Source of the DNA: Hyphomicrobiales bacterium
GTDB taxonomy: Bacteria > Pseudomonadota > Alphaproteobacteria > Rhizobiales > Rhizobiaceae
DNA length: 64,000 nucleotides
Direction of reading: 5' to 3'
Assembly (NCBI GenBank): GCA_900471925.1
Contig: UCGV01000016.1
Span: 1 to 64,000 of the forward strand
Shown: positions 34,729-43,932 of the stretch, piece by piece
Numbering within the stretch: the stretch's first letter is position 1
Layout of the letters: each line of letters starts with the position of its first letter
The notes under the pieces: model-generated
Told to the model about the DNA's origin: nothing
Database searches by the model: none
The model's input: only the letters and a program-made list of their open reading frames with translations
Made by a program: the position numbers and the translations under genes

Positions 34729-35916
34729 TCAGTTGGAAAAGGCGGCAATGCCGGTGATGGCGCGGCCGAGAATGAGCGCATGAATGTCATGCGTTCCCTC
34801 GTAGGTATTGACCACTTCGAGATTGACGAGATGGCGGGCGACGCCGAATTCGTCGGAAATACCGTTGCCGCCAAGCATGTCGCGGGCGGCGCGGGCAATG
34901 TCCAGCGCCTTGCCGCAGGAATTGCGCTTCAGGATCGAGGTCAATTCGACCGGTGGATGGCCTTCTTCCTTCATCCGGCCAAGGCGAAGGCAGCCCTGAA
35001 GTCCGAGGGAGATTTCCGTTGCCATATCGGCAAGCTTTTTCTGGATCAGCTGATTGGCGGCGAGCGGCCGGCCGAACTGGTGGCGGTCGAGCGTATATTG
35101 CCTGGCCGTCGCATAGCAGGCTTCTGCGGCACCCAGCGCTCCCCAGGCAATGCCGAAACGGGCGGAGTTGAGGCACGTGAACGGTCCCTTGAGACCACTG
35201 ACGTTCGGCAGAAGGTTCTCCTCCGGCACGAAGACATTGTCCATGACGACTTCACCGGTGATCGAGGCGCGTAGCCCCACTTTGCCCTGGATCTTCGGCG
35301 CCGAGAGACCCTTCCAGCCTTTTTCCAGAATGAGGCCACGGATTAGGCCGTCCTCGGTCTTTGCCCAGACGACGAAGACATCGGCGATCGGCGCGTTGGA
35401 GATCCAGGTCTTGGCACCGGTTAGGCTGTAGCCGCCATCAACCTTCTTCGCCCGCGTTGCCATGGAGCCCGGATCGGAGCCGTGGTTGGGCTCGGTCAGC
35501 CCGAAGCAGCCGATCCATTCGCCCGTCGCAAGCTTCGGCAGATATTTCTTCTTCTGTTCTTCGGAGCCGAAAGCATCGATCGGCACCATGACGAGCGAGG
35601 ACTGTACGCTCATCATCGAGCGATAGCCGCTGTCGATCCGCTCTACTTCGCGGGCGATCAGGCCGTAGGCGACATAGCCAAGGCCGGCACCGCCATATTC
35701 CGGATCGATCGTCGGGCCGAGCAGGCCGAGCTCTCCCATCTCGCGAAAGATTTCCGGATCGGTCTTCTCATGGCGGAAGGCTTCGAGCACCCGGGGGCCA
35801 AGCTTTTCCTGCGCATAGGCCTGCGCGGTTTCCTGCACCATGCGCTCTTCGTCGGTCAGCTGCTCCACGAGCCGGAAGGGATCGGCCCAGTCGAAAACTT
35901 CGCGCGTATGCGGCAT
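34729..35916 (-). CDS. gcdH: Glutaryl-CoA dehydrogenase
   Basis: A 395-aa acyl-CoA dehydrogenase. The C-terminal TYEGTHDIHALILGRAITG is nearly the same as in human and bacterial glutaryl-CoA dehydrogenase; its Glu is the catalytic base. FGLTEPNHGSDPGSM and TYEGT mark FAD and substrate contacts. It converts glutaryl-CoA to crotonyl-CoA in lysine/tryptophan breakdown, passing electrons to ETF. The start at 35916 follows GAGGAGA; an upstream in-frame start (35934) is less likely. It stands alone. Confidence 0.93.
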   Translation of the reverse strand: MPHTREVFDWADPFRLVEQLTDEERMVQETAQAYAQEKLGPRVLEAFRHEKTDPEIFREMGELGLLGPTIDPEYGGAGLGYVAYGLIAREVERIDSGYRSMMSVQSSLVMVPIDAFGSEEQKKKYLPKLATGEWIGCFGLTEPNHGSDPGSMATRAKKVDGGYSLTGAKTWISNAPIADVFVVWAKTEDGLIRGLILEKGWKGLSAPKIQGKVGLRASITGEVVMDNVFVPEENLLPNVSGLKGPFTCLNSARFGIAWGALGAAEACYATARQYTLDRHQFGRPLAANQLIQKKLADMATEISLGLQGCLRLGRMKEEGHPPVELTSILKRNSCGKALDIARAARDMLGGNGISDEFGVARHLVNLEVVNTYEGTHDIHALILGRAITGIAAFSN

Positions 35917-36097
35917 GTCCAGTCTCCTCACCATCGTTCAGGTGCCGTTGTTCAGTCGTACCTGATTTAAGGTCGCATAGACCCGCCCGTTTGCGGCGTC
36001 AACAAGGCGGCCATCGCGCCAAAGATGCAAAACCCATCTTTTCAAATCGCGGCGGGTAGGCCAGTTTGCGCGCGACAGATTCTAGGAGGAGGCAGAT

Positions 36098-36436
36098 ATG
36101 TCATCGAGCGATCTTTTCGTCTCGGCCGAAGGCGCCGAATGGGTAAACCCGGAGCCGGGCGTTGTCAGGCGCATCATGACTTATCTGCCGGAAATGATGA
36201 TGGTGGAAGTGGTCTTCGAAGCCGGTGCCGTCGGAGCTGCCCATTTCCACCCGCATATCCAGGCAAGTTATGTCGCCGAAGGCAGTTTCGAGGTGACGAT
36301 CGATGGGCGCACCGAAGTCCTGAAGCAGGGCGGCAGCTTCATTGTGCCACCCAATCTGGTCCACGGCGTCAAGGCGTTGGAAAAAGGCCGGCTGATCGAT
36401 GCGTTCACCCCGCATCGCGCCGAGTTCCTCAAATAG
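36098..36436 (+). CDS. Cupin protein, KdgF-like
   Basis: A 112-aa single-domain cupin. Metal ligands of the KdgF type are H49, H51 and Q55 (HFHPHIQ) and H89 (LVHG), and the whole protein follows the KdgF pattern (GVVRRIM, MMMVEVVFEAGAVGA, FTPHRAEFLK). KdgF relatives convert unsaturated uronates to 5-keto-4-deoxyuronate in pectin or alginate breakdown. No other uronate gene is nearby, so this is a family-based call. GGAGGAGG precedes the ATG. Its stop codon abuts the stop of the convergent LysR gene. Confidence 0.82.
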   Translation: MSSSDLFVSAEGAEWVNPEPGVVRRIMTYLPEMMMVEVVFEAGAVGAAHFHPHIQASYVAEGSFEVTIDGRTEVLKQGGSFIVPPNLVHGVKALEKGRLIDAFTPHRAEFLK

Positions 36437-37387
36437 TCAGACCTCGGTCTTCGCCTTTCGCGGCGCGCGCATATAGGGCGGGATAAAGCCAGCATCGTCA
36501 CTGTGCACGGCTTCGTGCAGGAAATCGATGACGGCGCGTACGCGCGGCTGCTGCTTGAGATCCCTGTGGCAGGTGATCCAGTAGTGTCGCTTGAGGTCGA
36601 CCTCGTCCGGCAGCACCGGCACCAGTTCTGGATAACGACAGGCGAAGAAATACGGCAGGATGCAAAGGCCTAGGCCGTTCCTAGTCGCGGTCAACTGCGC
36701 GAAGATGCTCGAACTCTGGAATTGCGGCTTGATGCGTGGATGCACATCGCCGAGATAATCGAGCCCCGGCGCGAAGATCATCTCCTGGATATAACTGACA
36801 AAGGGATGCATCAGCAGGTCGTCGCGCGTGCAGATGGGCGGTGCCTTGGCGAGATAGTCACGCGAGGCGTAGACTTGCAGATGATAGTCGGTGAGCTTTT
36901 CCGCGAAGTAAGGGCCGCCCTTCGGCTCATCGAGCACGACCGAAAGATCGGCTTCCTTGCGTGAGAGGGAGATGATCTGCTGGATCGTCACGAGTTCCAG
37001 CGACAGATGCGGATGCCGGGCGGCAAATTCCGGCAGCACCGTCGCAAAGAAGAAATTCGCAAAACCTTCCGGAGCGCTGAGGCGTACGAGGCCGCGTTGC
37101 GTCATAGGCCCCTCGACGAGATCGGCACGGAGCTTTTCGGCCTCCTGCTCCATCTTTTCCGCCGTCTCGATGAAACGCGTGCCCATGGCGGTCAGCACAT
37201 AGCCGCGCGGGTTTCGCTCGAAGAGCTTTACTTTCAGTGCGAATTCCAGGCGGTCGATGCGCCGGGAGACGGTCGCATGGCTGGATCGCAGCTGCCGGGC
37301 GGCCGTCGAAAGCTGTCCGGTTCGGGCAACGGCTAGAAAAAACTGCAGATCGTCCCAAGTAAATTGCGAGGCATGGCTCATCGGCAT
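36437..37387 (-). CDS. LysR-family transcriptional regulator
   Basis: A 316-aa LysR regulator. An N-terminal helix-turn-helix (residues about 8-68: FFLAVARTGQLSTAARQL, SHATVSRRIDRLE) is followed by a two-lobed effector domain. A second Met two codons in (37381) is an alternative start. It is divergent from the liv-type ABC operon at 37633 and likely controls it; candidate operator repeats lie between. Confidence 0.9.
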   Translation of the reverse strand: MPMSHASQFTWDDLQFFLAVARTGQLSTAARQLRSSHATVSRRIDRLEFALKVKLFERNPRGYVLTAMGTRFIETAEKMEQEAEKLRADLVEGPMTQRGLVRLSAPEGFANFFFATVLPEFAARHPHLSLELVTIQQIISLSRKEADLSVVLDEPKGGPYFAEKLTDYHLQVYASRDYLAKAPPICTRDDLLMHPFVSYIQEMIFAPGLDYLGDVHPRIKPQFQSSSIFAQLTATRNGLGLCILPYFFACRYPELVPVLPDEVDLKRHYWITCHRDLKQQPRVRAVIDFLHEAVHSDDAGFIPPYMRAPRKAKTEV

Positions 37388-37469
37388 CGCCTATCCGTCT
37401 ACGTCTTTGGTCTAATGCCGCCGGTCATAAGAGCGCCGGGATTGTTGCCGCAGCGGCATTATAACGAGT

Positions 37470-37489
37470 TCTGTTCAAAAACGAACAGA
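37470..37489. promoter_or_regulatory. Inverted repeat in the LysR/liv divergent region
   Basis: TCTGTTC and GAACAGA form a perfect 7-bp inverted repeat with a 6-nt spacer, and GAACAGAT recurs at 37592-37599, 41 bp upstream of the binding-protein start. This fits an operator for the divergent LysR regulator, which usually binds such dyads. Confidence 0.45.
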
Positions 37490-37632
37490 TACTGTTTGGA
37501 ATTAGATGTAAACTGCCAGTTGCCTCATGGAGGAAATTCCGTGATCGTAAGGGTAGAACGGCCGCTTTGAGGAGAGTGGGTCGCCAAATTTGAACAGATT
37601 CACGTTCTGGCCAATCTCTGGGAGGAGAGACT

Positions 37633-38844
37633 ATGCGAAAGAATCTCATTGCGACAGTTGCATTTCTGCTGGCAAGCAGCACCGCGGTGTTCGCCCAAAG
37701 TGCGGCCATTTCCGATGGCAAGGTCAAGATCGGCATCTTGAACGACCAGTCGGGCGTCTATGCCGATTTCGGCGGCAAATCCTCCGTTGAGGCTGCCAAG
37801 ATGGCTGTCGAGGATTTCGGCGGCAAGGTGCTCGATATGCCGGTCGAGATCGTCGATGCCGACCACCAGAACAAGCCTGACATCGCCTCCAATATTGCCC
37901 GCCAATGGTACGACACCGAGCAGGTCGACGCGATCATGGAGCTGACGACTTCGTCCGTGGCGCTCGCCGTACAGGCTGTCGCCAAGGAAAAGAAGAAGAT
38001 TGATATCGTCACCGGTGCGGCGACCACAGACCTGACCGGCAAGGCCTGCTCGCCCTACGGTTTCCATTGGGCCTATGACACCCACGCCCTTGCCGTCGGA
38101 ACCGGCGGCGCGCTCGTCAAGCAGGGCGGCGACAGCTGGTTCTTCCTGACGGCAGATTACGCTTTCGGTTATTCGCTGGAGCAGCAGACGAGCGATTTCG
38201 TCAAGGCCAATGGCGGTACGGTCGTCGGTTCGGTGCGCCATCCGCTGTCGACCAACGACTTCTCGTCCTTCCTGCTGCAGGCGCAGTCTTCTGGCGCCAA
38301 GGTCATCGGCCTTGCCAATGCCGGTCTCGATACGTCGAACGCCATCAAGCAGGCGGCTGAATTCGGCATCACCCAGGGCGGCCAGCGTCTGGCGGCATTG
38401 CTTTTCACCCTTGCCGAAGTCCACGGTCTTGGCCTCGAAGCGGCGCAGGGCCTGACGCTGACGGAAGGCTATTACTGGAACCGCGACGACGACAGCCGTG
38501 CCTTCGCCAAGAAGTTCTTTGCTCGCACCGGCAAGATGCCGAACATGATCCATACCGGCACTTACTCGGCGGTTCTTCAGTATCTGAAGGCGATCCAGAA
38601 GGCCGGAACCGATGAGACGGAAGCCGTCGCCAAGCAGCTACATGAAATGCCGGTCGACGACGTCTTCGGCCGTGGTGGCATTGTCGGTCCGAACGGCCGC
38701 ATGATCCATGACATGTACCTGCTGCAGGTCAAGAAGCCCTCGGAAAGCAAGGAACCGTGGGATTACTTCAACGTTCTCGCCACCATTCCGGGTAAGGAAG
38801 CCTATATCGATCCCGCCAAGAGCGGCTGCGATCTGGTGAAATAG
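37633..38844 (+). CDS. Branched-chain amino acid-type ABC substrate-binding protein
   Basis: A 403-aa periplasmic binding protein of the LivK/Peripl_BP_6 group. The signal peptide covers about residues 1-22 (ending VFA). Mature hallmarks are KIGILNDQSGVYADFGG, VDAIMELTTSSVALAVQ and TADYAFGYSLEQQ. Members import branched-chain amino acids but also amides, urea and aromatic acids, so the ligand is open. The ribosome site is GGAGGAGAG. First gene of a five-gene importer. Confidence 0.92.
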   Translation: MRKNLIATVAFLLASSTAVFAQSAAISDGKVKIGILNDQSGVYADFGGKSSVEAAKMAVEDFGGKVLDMPVEIVDADHQNKPDIASNIARQWYDTEQVDAIMELTTSSVALAVQAVAKEKKKIDIVTGAATTDLTGKACSPYGFHWAYDTHALAVGTGGALVKQGGDSWFFLTADYAFGYSLEQQTSDFVKANGGTVVGSVRHPLSTNDFSSFLLQAQSSGAKVIGLANAGLDTSNAIKQAAEFGITQGGQRLAALLFTLAEVHGLGLEAAQGLTLTEGYYWNRDDDSRAFAKKFFARTGKMPNMIHTGTYSAVLQYLKAIQKAGTDETEAVAKQLHEMPVDDVFGRGGIVGPNGRMIHDMYLLQVKKPSESKEPWDYFNVLATIPGKEAYIDPAKSGCDLVK

Positions 38845-38847
38845 GAT

Positions 38848-39633
38848 ATGGCGGTTACCGCAAGTGAAAGTCAGGCCAAGCCGCGGGTGGTGCTTTCCGC
38901 CCGCGGCCTGCGCCGCGATTTCGGCGGCTTCACGGCCGTCAAGAATGTCGATCTCGATGTACATGATGCGAGTGTGCATGCGCTGATCGGGCCGAACGGT
39001 GCCGGTAAGACGACAGTGTTCAACCTGCTCACCAAGTTCCTGCAGCCGACATCGGGCACGATCATGCTGATGGGCACCGACATCACCAGGACGCCGCCGG
39101 ATCGCGTGGCGCGCATGGGATTGGTTCGGTCTTTCCAGATATCAGCGGTCTTCCCGCATTTGACCGTCCTCGACAATGTCAGGGTGGCCCTGCAGCGGCC
39201 GAACAATCTCTCCACGCAGTTCTGGCGTCCGCTTTCGGCGCTCGACAGGCTGAACGACAGGGCCGAACAATTGCTTGCCGGCGTCGGGCTTTCCAAGGAG
39301 CGCGATCATATCGCCGCCGATCTCTCCTACGGCCGCAAGCGCGTTCTCGAAATCGCCACCACGCTGGCGCTTGATCCGAAAGTGCTGCTGCTCGATGAGC
39401 CGATGGCCGGTATGGGGCAGGAGGATGTCAGCGTCGTCTCCGCCATCATCCGCGATGTCGCCCGCGATCGGGCGGTGCTGATGGTCGAGCACAACCTCTC
39501 TGTCGTTGCCAATATCTGCCAGCATGTCACCGTGCTGCAGCGTGGTGAAATCCTCGCTGAGGGCGACTATTCGACCGTTAGTCAGGACGAGCGGGTGCGT
39601 CAGGCCTATATGGGCACTGAGGAGCACCACTGA
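38848..39633 (+). CDS. ABC transporter ATP-binding protein LivG-type
   Basis: A 261-aa ATPase of the LivG family. Walker A GPNGAGKTT, Walker B LLLDEPMAGMG and the LivG-type switch LMVEHNLSVV are present. The usual LSYGQ signature reads LSYGRKRVLEIA, as is common for LivG. It starts 4 bp after the binding-protein stop and touches the LivF-type gene. Confidence 0.92.
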   Translation: MAVTASESQAKPRVVLSARGLRRDFGGFTAVKNVDLDVHDASVHALIGPNGAGKTTVFNLLTKFLQPTSGTIMLMGTDITRTPPDRVARMGLVRSFQISAVFPHLTVLDNVRVALQRPNNLSTQFWRPLSALDRLNDRAEQLLAGVGLSKERDHIAADLSYGRKRVLEIATTLALDPKVLLLDEPMAGMGQEDVSVVSAIIRDVARDRAVLMVEHNLSVVANICQHVTVLQRGEILAEGDYSTVSQDERVRQAYMGTEEHH

Positions 39634-40334
39634 TGGCGGCTCTTCTCGAAGTTCAGGGGCTGAATGCCTGGTATGGCGAGAGCCACATACTGCACGGTGT
39701 CGACATGACGGTCGGCGAGGGCGAGATGATCACGATTCTCGGCCGCAACGGTGTCGGCAAGACGACGACCTTGCGCACCATCACCGGCATCGTGCGCGCC
39801 CGGAAGGGCCGGATCAGCTTTGCAGGCACGGACATGATGCGGGTGCCGCTGCATAAGACCGCGCACAAGGGGATCGGTTTCGTGCCGGAAGAGCGCGGCA
39901 TTTTCGCGACGTTGACCGTTTCGGAAAACCTGACGCTGCCGCCGGTGGTGGCCCAGGGCGGCATGAGCCTCGATGAAATCTACGAGCTCTTCCCCAACCT
40001 CTATGAGCGGCGCGCCAGTTCCGGCACCAAGCTTTCGGGTGGTGAGCAGCAGATGCTGGCGATCGCCCGCATTCTGCGCACCGGCGTACGCCTGCTGCTG
40101 CTGGATGAACCGACCGAGGGGCTGGCGCCCGTCATCGTCCAGCGCATCGGCGAGGTCTTGAAGACGCTGAAGGAGCGCGGCATGACCATCGTGCTTGTCG
40201 AGCAGAATTTCCGTTTTGCCAGCCGTATTGCCGATCGCTTCTATCTGATGGATCATGGCCAGATGGTCTCGGAATTCCCGGTTGGTGAACTGCCGCAGCG
40301 CATGGATGTGCTGCACAAGGTTCTGGGAGTGTGA
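39633..40334 (+). CDS. ABC transporter ATP-binding protein LivF-type
   Basis: A 233-aa ATPase, the second nucleotide-binding subunit. Walker A is GRNGVGKTT, the signature LSGGEQQMLAIARI and Walker B LLLDEPTEGLAP, followed by LVEQNFRFA. The start overlaps the previous stop (TGATG), so the two ATPases are coupled. Confidence 0.93.
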   Translation: MAALLEVQGLNAWYGESHILHGVDMTVGEGEMITILGRNGVGKTTTLRTITGIVRARKGRISFAGTDMMRVPLHKTAHKGIGFVPEERGIFATLTVSENLTLPPVVAQGGMSLDEIYELFPNLYERRASSGTKLSGGEQQMLAIARILRTGVRLLLLDEPTEGLAPVIVQRIGEVLKTLKERGMTIVLVEQNFRFASRIADRFYLMDHGQMVSEFPVGELPQRMDVLHKVLGV

Positions 40335-40338
40335 CGCG

Positions 40339-41226
40339 ATGACGATGATCTTCGGCATTCCCCTGCAGGCGCTGCTCGGCCAGCTGCTGATCGGCCTGAT
40401 CAACGGGTCCTTTTATGCGCTGCTCAGCCTTGGCCTTGCGATCATTTTCGGCCTGCTGCGCGTCATCAATTTCGCGCATGGCGCCCAGTATATGCTCGGC
40501 GCCTTCGCCGCCTATCTGCTCCTGAATTACCTCGGTATCGGTTACTGGCCGTCGCTGATCCTGGCGCCCGTGATCGTCGGGCTTGCCGGTGCCGTCATCG
40601 AACGGCTGTTCCTGCGCCGGCTTTATGATCTCGATCCGCTCTATGGCCTGCTCTTCACATTCGGCCTGGCGCTCGCGATCGAAGGCACGTTCCGCTATCT
40701 CTACGGCTCCTCGGGCCAGCCCTACGCGACACCGCCTGCACTTGCCGGCGGCATGAATCTCGGCTTCATGTTCCTGCCGATCTACCGAGGCTGGGTGGTC
40801 ATCGTGTCGCTGGTTGTCTGCATCGGCACCTGGCTGCTGATCGAAAAGACCAAGCTCGGCGCCTATCTGCGTTCGGCAACGGAGAATGCCACGCTGGTTC
40901 AGGTTTTCGGCGTCAACGTGCCGGTTCTTCTGACCTTGACCTATGCACTCGGAGCTGGCCTTGCCGCCTTCGCCGGCGTACTTGCGGCACCGATCTATCA
41001 GGTCTCGCCGCTGATGGGCTCGAATATGATCATCGTGGTCTTCGCCGTAGTCGTCGTCGGCGGCATGGGCTCGATCATGGGTGCCATCCTGACCGGCTAT
41101 GTGCTCGGTATCGCAGAAGGCCTGACCAAGGTCTTCTATCCCGAAGCCTCCAACATCGTCATCTTCGTGATCATGGCGATCGTGCTTCTCATCAGGCCCG
41201 CGGGCCTCTTCGGCCGGGATGCGTGA
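40339..41226 (+). CDS. ABC transporter permease LivH-type
   Basis: A 295-aa inner-membrane permease with about eight hydrophobic segments. The LivH signatures GLINGSFYALLSLGLAIIFG, NFAHGAQYMLGAF and GGMGSIMGAILTG are present. The ATG at 40339 follows the LivF-type stop by 4 bp; the longer open frame inside livF is not used. Confidence 0.93.
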   Translation: MTMIFGIPLQALLGQLLIGLINGSFYALLSLGLAIIFGLLRVINFAHGAQYMLGAFAAYLLLNYLGIGYWPSLILAPVIVGLAGAVIERLFLRRLYDLDPLYGLLFTFGLALAIEGTFRYLYGSSGQPYATPPALAGGMNLGFMFLPIYRGWVVIVSLVVCIGTWLLIEKTKLGAYLRSATENATLVQVFGVNVPVLLTLTYALGAGLAAFAGVLAAPIYQVSPLMGSNMIIVVFAVVVVGGMGSIMGAILTGYVLGIAEGLTKVFYPEASNIVIFVIMAIVLLIRPAGLFGRDA

Positions 41227-41227
41227 C

Positions 41228-42217
41228 ATGGCTGACATCACCGAAACCATCCGAACGGAAAAGAGCCGCACCGCCCTTTCGGTGCAGACCGGCTTCCTGA
41301 TCATCGGGCTGCTGCTTCTCTTGCTTGCGCCCTTCTTTTTCTATCCGATCTTCCTGATGAAGCTGCTCTGCTTCGCGCTCTTTGCCTGTGCATTCAACCT
41401 GCTGCTCGGCTATACGGGATTGCTCTCCTTCGGCCACGCGACCTTCTTCGGCGGGGCGGCCTATTTCACCGCCTATACGGTGAAATCATGGGGTTTTCCG
41501 CCGGAACTCGGCATTCTTGTCGGCGTTGCCGGAGCGGCACTTCTCGGTCTCGTCATGGGCTTCTTCGCGATCCGCCGGCAAGGCATCTATTTCGCCATGA
41601 TCACGCTGGCGCTCTCGCAGATGTTCTTCTTTTTCTGCCTGCAGGCGGAATTTACCGAGGGCGAGGATGGCATCCAGTCCGTGCCGCGCGGCCACCTTTT
41701 TGGTCTTATCGATCTGAACAACTCGACCAATATGTATTATTTCGTGCTGGCGGTGTTTCTGATCGGGCTCCTGATCATCTGGCGTTTCATCAATTCGCCC
41801 TTCGGCATGATCTTGAAATCGATCCGCGAGAATGAGCAGCGGGCGATCTCGCTCGGCTATTCCGTCGCCCGCTACAAGCTCGGTGCCTTCGTGATGTCGG
41901 CTGCCCTTGCTGGGCTTGCGGGATCGGTCAAGGCGCTGGTCTTCCAGTTCGCGACGCTGACGGATGTTGCCTGGCAAATGTCGGGCGAGGTGATCCTGAT
42001 GACGTTGCTCGGCGGTATCGGCACGCTGATCGGCCCGGTCTTCGGCGCCGGTCTGGTCGTGACGCTGCAGAATTATCTCGCCACTTCGGAATTTCCGGTG
42101 ACCATCATCACGGGCGTGGTCTTCATGGTCTGCGTGCTGATCTTCCGCCGTGGCATTATCGGTGAATTCTACGCCTCCAGGCTCGGGCGGAAACTGGGCT
42201 TTGTCTACCGCCGCTGA
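41228..42217 (+). CDS. ABC transporter permease LivM-type
   Basis: A 329-aa permease pairing with the LivH-type subunit. LLLGYTGLLSFGHATFFGG and the late GEVILMTLLGGIGTLIGPVFG are typical of LivM. It starts 1 bp after the previous stop. It ends the importer operon and is followed by a strong terminator. Confidence 0.93.
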   Translation: MADITETIRTEKSRTALSVQTGFLIIGLLLLLLAPFFFYPIFLMKLLCFALFACAFNLLLGYTGLLSFGHATFFGGAAYFTAYTVKSWGFPPELGILVGVAGAALLGLVMGFFAIRRQGIYFAMITLALSQMFFFFCLQAEFTEGEDGIQSVPRGHLFGLIDLNNSTNMYYFVLAVFLIGLLIIWRFINSPFGMILKSIRENEQRAISLGYSVARYKLGAFVMSAALAGLAGSVKALVFQFATLTDVAWQMSGEVILMTLLGGIGTLIGPVFGAGLVVTLQNYLATSEFPVTIITGVVFMVCVLIFRRGIIGEFYASRLGRKLGFVYRR

Positions 42218-42271
42218 ACGGGCGGACCTCTTTTCCTGCAATGGGAAGAGATGTGCAGCGGCGCCGCGCAA

Positions 42272-42312
42272 TCCCGCCTCCCCGGCCTCGGGGAGGCGGG
42301 ACGCAGCTTTTT
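42272..42312 (+). terminator. Intrinsic terminator after the liv-type operon
   Basis: A perfect 12-bp stem TCCCGCCTCCCC / GGGGAGGCGGGA with a 6-nt loop is followed after a few bases by TTTTTT (42307-42312). It would end the importer transcript 15 bp before the next gene. Confidence 0.8.
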
Positions 42313-42327
42313 TGGAGTGCATGATCC

Positions 42328-43923
42328 ATGGATCGCTACGACTATATCATTATCGGAGCAGGCAGCGCTGGCTGTGTGCTCGCAAACCGGCTGTCGGCCG
42401 AGCGCAATACCAGGGTCTTGCTGCTGGAGGCGGGTGGCAACGACAATTACCACTGGATCCATATTCCGGTCGGTTACCTTTACTGCATCAACAATCCGCG
42501 GACAGATTGGTGTTTTACGACCGCACCCGAGGATGGGTTGAACGGGCGGGCATTGAACTACCCGCGCGGCAAGGTGCTTGGCGGCTGCTCTTCGATCAAC
42601 GGCATGATCTATATGCGCGGCCAGGCCCGTGACTACGATCTCTGGCGGCAGATGGGCTGCACGGGCTGGGGTTGGGATGATGTGCTGCCTTACTTCCGCC
42701 GGTCGGAAGATCACTACATGGGCGAGGACGAAATGCACGGTGCCGGCGGCGAATGGCGCGTGGAAAAGGCGCGTGTGCGCTGGGACGTGCTCGACGCCTT
42801 CCAGCAGGCGGCCAGGGAAGCCGGTATTCCCGAAACGGCGGACTTCAATCGCGGCAGCAATGAAGGCTCCGGCTATTTCGACGTCAACCAGCGTTCCGGC
42901 ATCCGCTGGAACGCGACCAAGGCGTTTCTGCGTCCGGCCATGAAACGCGGCAATCTGACAGTGCTGACGAAAGCGCAAGTGCGGCGATTGCTGGTCGAGG
43001 AGGGTGCCGTTGTCGGCGTCGAGTTCCAGCATGGCGGCACGGCGAAGCGGGCCTATGCGGCGAAGGAAACCGTGCTGTCGGCCGGTTCCATCGGCTCGCC
43101 ACATATTCTGGAACTCTCCGGCATCGGCCGGGGCGAGGTTCTGCATCAGGCCGGCATCGATGTGCTGACAGAGGTCAAGGGCATAGGCGAGAACCTGCAG
43201 GACCATCTGCAGCTTCGGCTCGCCTACAAGGTAACAGGCGTGCCGACGCTCAACGAAAAGGCGTCGAAGCTGATGGGCAAGGCGGCGATCGGGCTCGAAT
43301 ATCTTTTGCGCCGCTCCGGACCGATGGCAATGGCGCCGAGCCAGCTCGGTATCTTCACCCGTTCCGGTCCAGACAAGGAAACGCCCGATCTGCAGTATCA
43401 TGTGCAGCCGGTGTCGCTCGACAAGTTCGGCGATCCTGTCCATGCATTTCCGGCGATTACGGCAAGCGTCTGCAATCTCAGGCCGGAAAGCCGGGGATCG
43501 GTGCATGTTTCCAGTCCGGATTTTGCCGCCCAGCCGACGATTGCGCCAAAATACCTCTCGACGCAGCGTGATCGCGACATAGCTGTTCGTTCAATAAAGC
43601 TGACGCGCCGGATCGTCGCTCAGCCGTCCTTTGCCCGCTTCCACCCGGAGGAGTTCAAACCGGGGTCGAGCTATCAGAGTGAGGCGGAGCTGGAAAAGGC
43701 GGCTGGTGATATCGGCACGACGATTTTCCACCCGGTCGGCACCTGCCGCATGGGCATCGACAGGGACAGCGTAGTCGATCCGCGTCTGAAATTTCGGGCG
43801 CTCGGCAAATTGAGGATCGCGGATGCCTCGGTGATGCCGGCGATCACCTCTGGCAACACAAATTCGCCGACGATCATGATCGCCGAAAAAGCGGCAGCCA
43901 TGATCCTCGAAGACAACAGATAG
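42328..43923 (+). CDS. GMC-family FAD oxidoreductase (choline dehydrogenase-like)
   Basis: A 531-aa flavoprotein. The N-terminal FAD motif is IIGAGSAGCVLANRL; both GMC signature regions are seen (PRGKVLGGCSSINGMIYMRG and SAGSIGSPHILELSGIG). The C-terminal catalytic His is in IFHPVGTCRMG, with the partner Asn in SGNTNSP. It oxidises a primary or secondary alcohol; the choline-like label reflects sequence only, since no betaine genes are nearby. It is separated from the liv operon by a terminator but lies 9 bp upstream of the HIBADH-like gene. Confidence 0.9.
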   Translation: MDRYDYIIIGAGSAGCVLANRLSAERNTRVLLLEAGGNDNYHWIHIPVGYLYCINNPRTDWCFTTAPEDGLNGRALNYPRGKVLGGCSSINGMIYMRGQARDYDLWRQMGCTGWGWDDVLPYFRRSEDHYMGEDEMHGAGGEWRVEKARVRWDVLDAFQQAAREAGIPETADFNRGSNEGSGYFDVNQRSGIRWNATKAFLRPAMKRGNLTVLTKAQVRRLLVEEGAVVGVEFQHGGTAKRAYAAKETVLSAGSIGSPHILELSGIGRGEVLHQAGIDVLTEVKGIGENLQDHLQLRLAYKVTGVPTLNEKASKLMGKAAIGLEYLLRRSGPMAMAPSQLGIFTRSGPDKETPDLQYHVQPVSLDKFGDPVHAFPAITASVCNLRPESRGSVHVSSPDFAAQPTIAPKYLSTQRDRDIAVRSIKLTRRIVAQPSFARFHPEEFKPGSSYQSEAELEKAAGDIGTTIFHPVGTCRMGIDRDSVVDPRLKFRALGKLRIADASVMPAITSGNTNSPTIMIAEKAAAMILEDNR

Positions 43924-43932
43924 GAGACAAGC

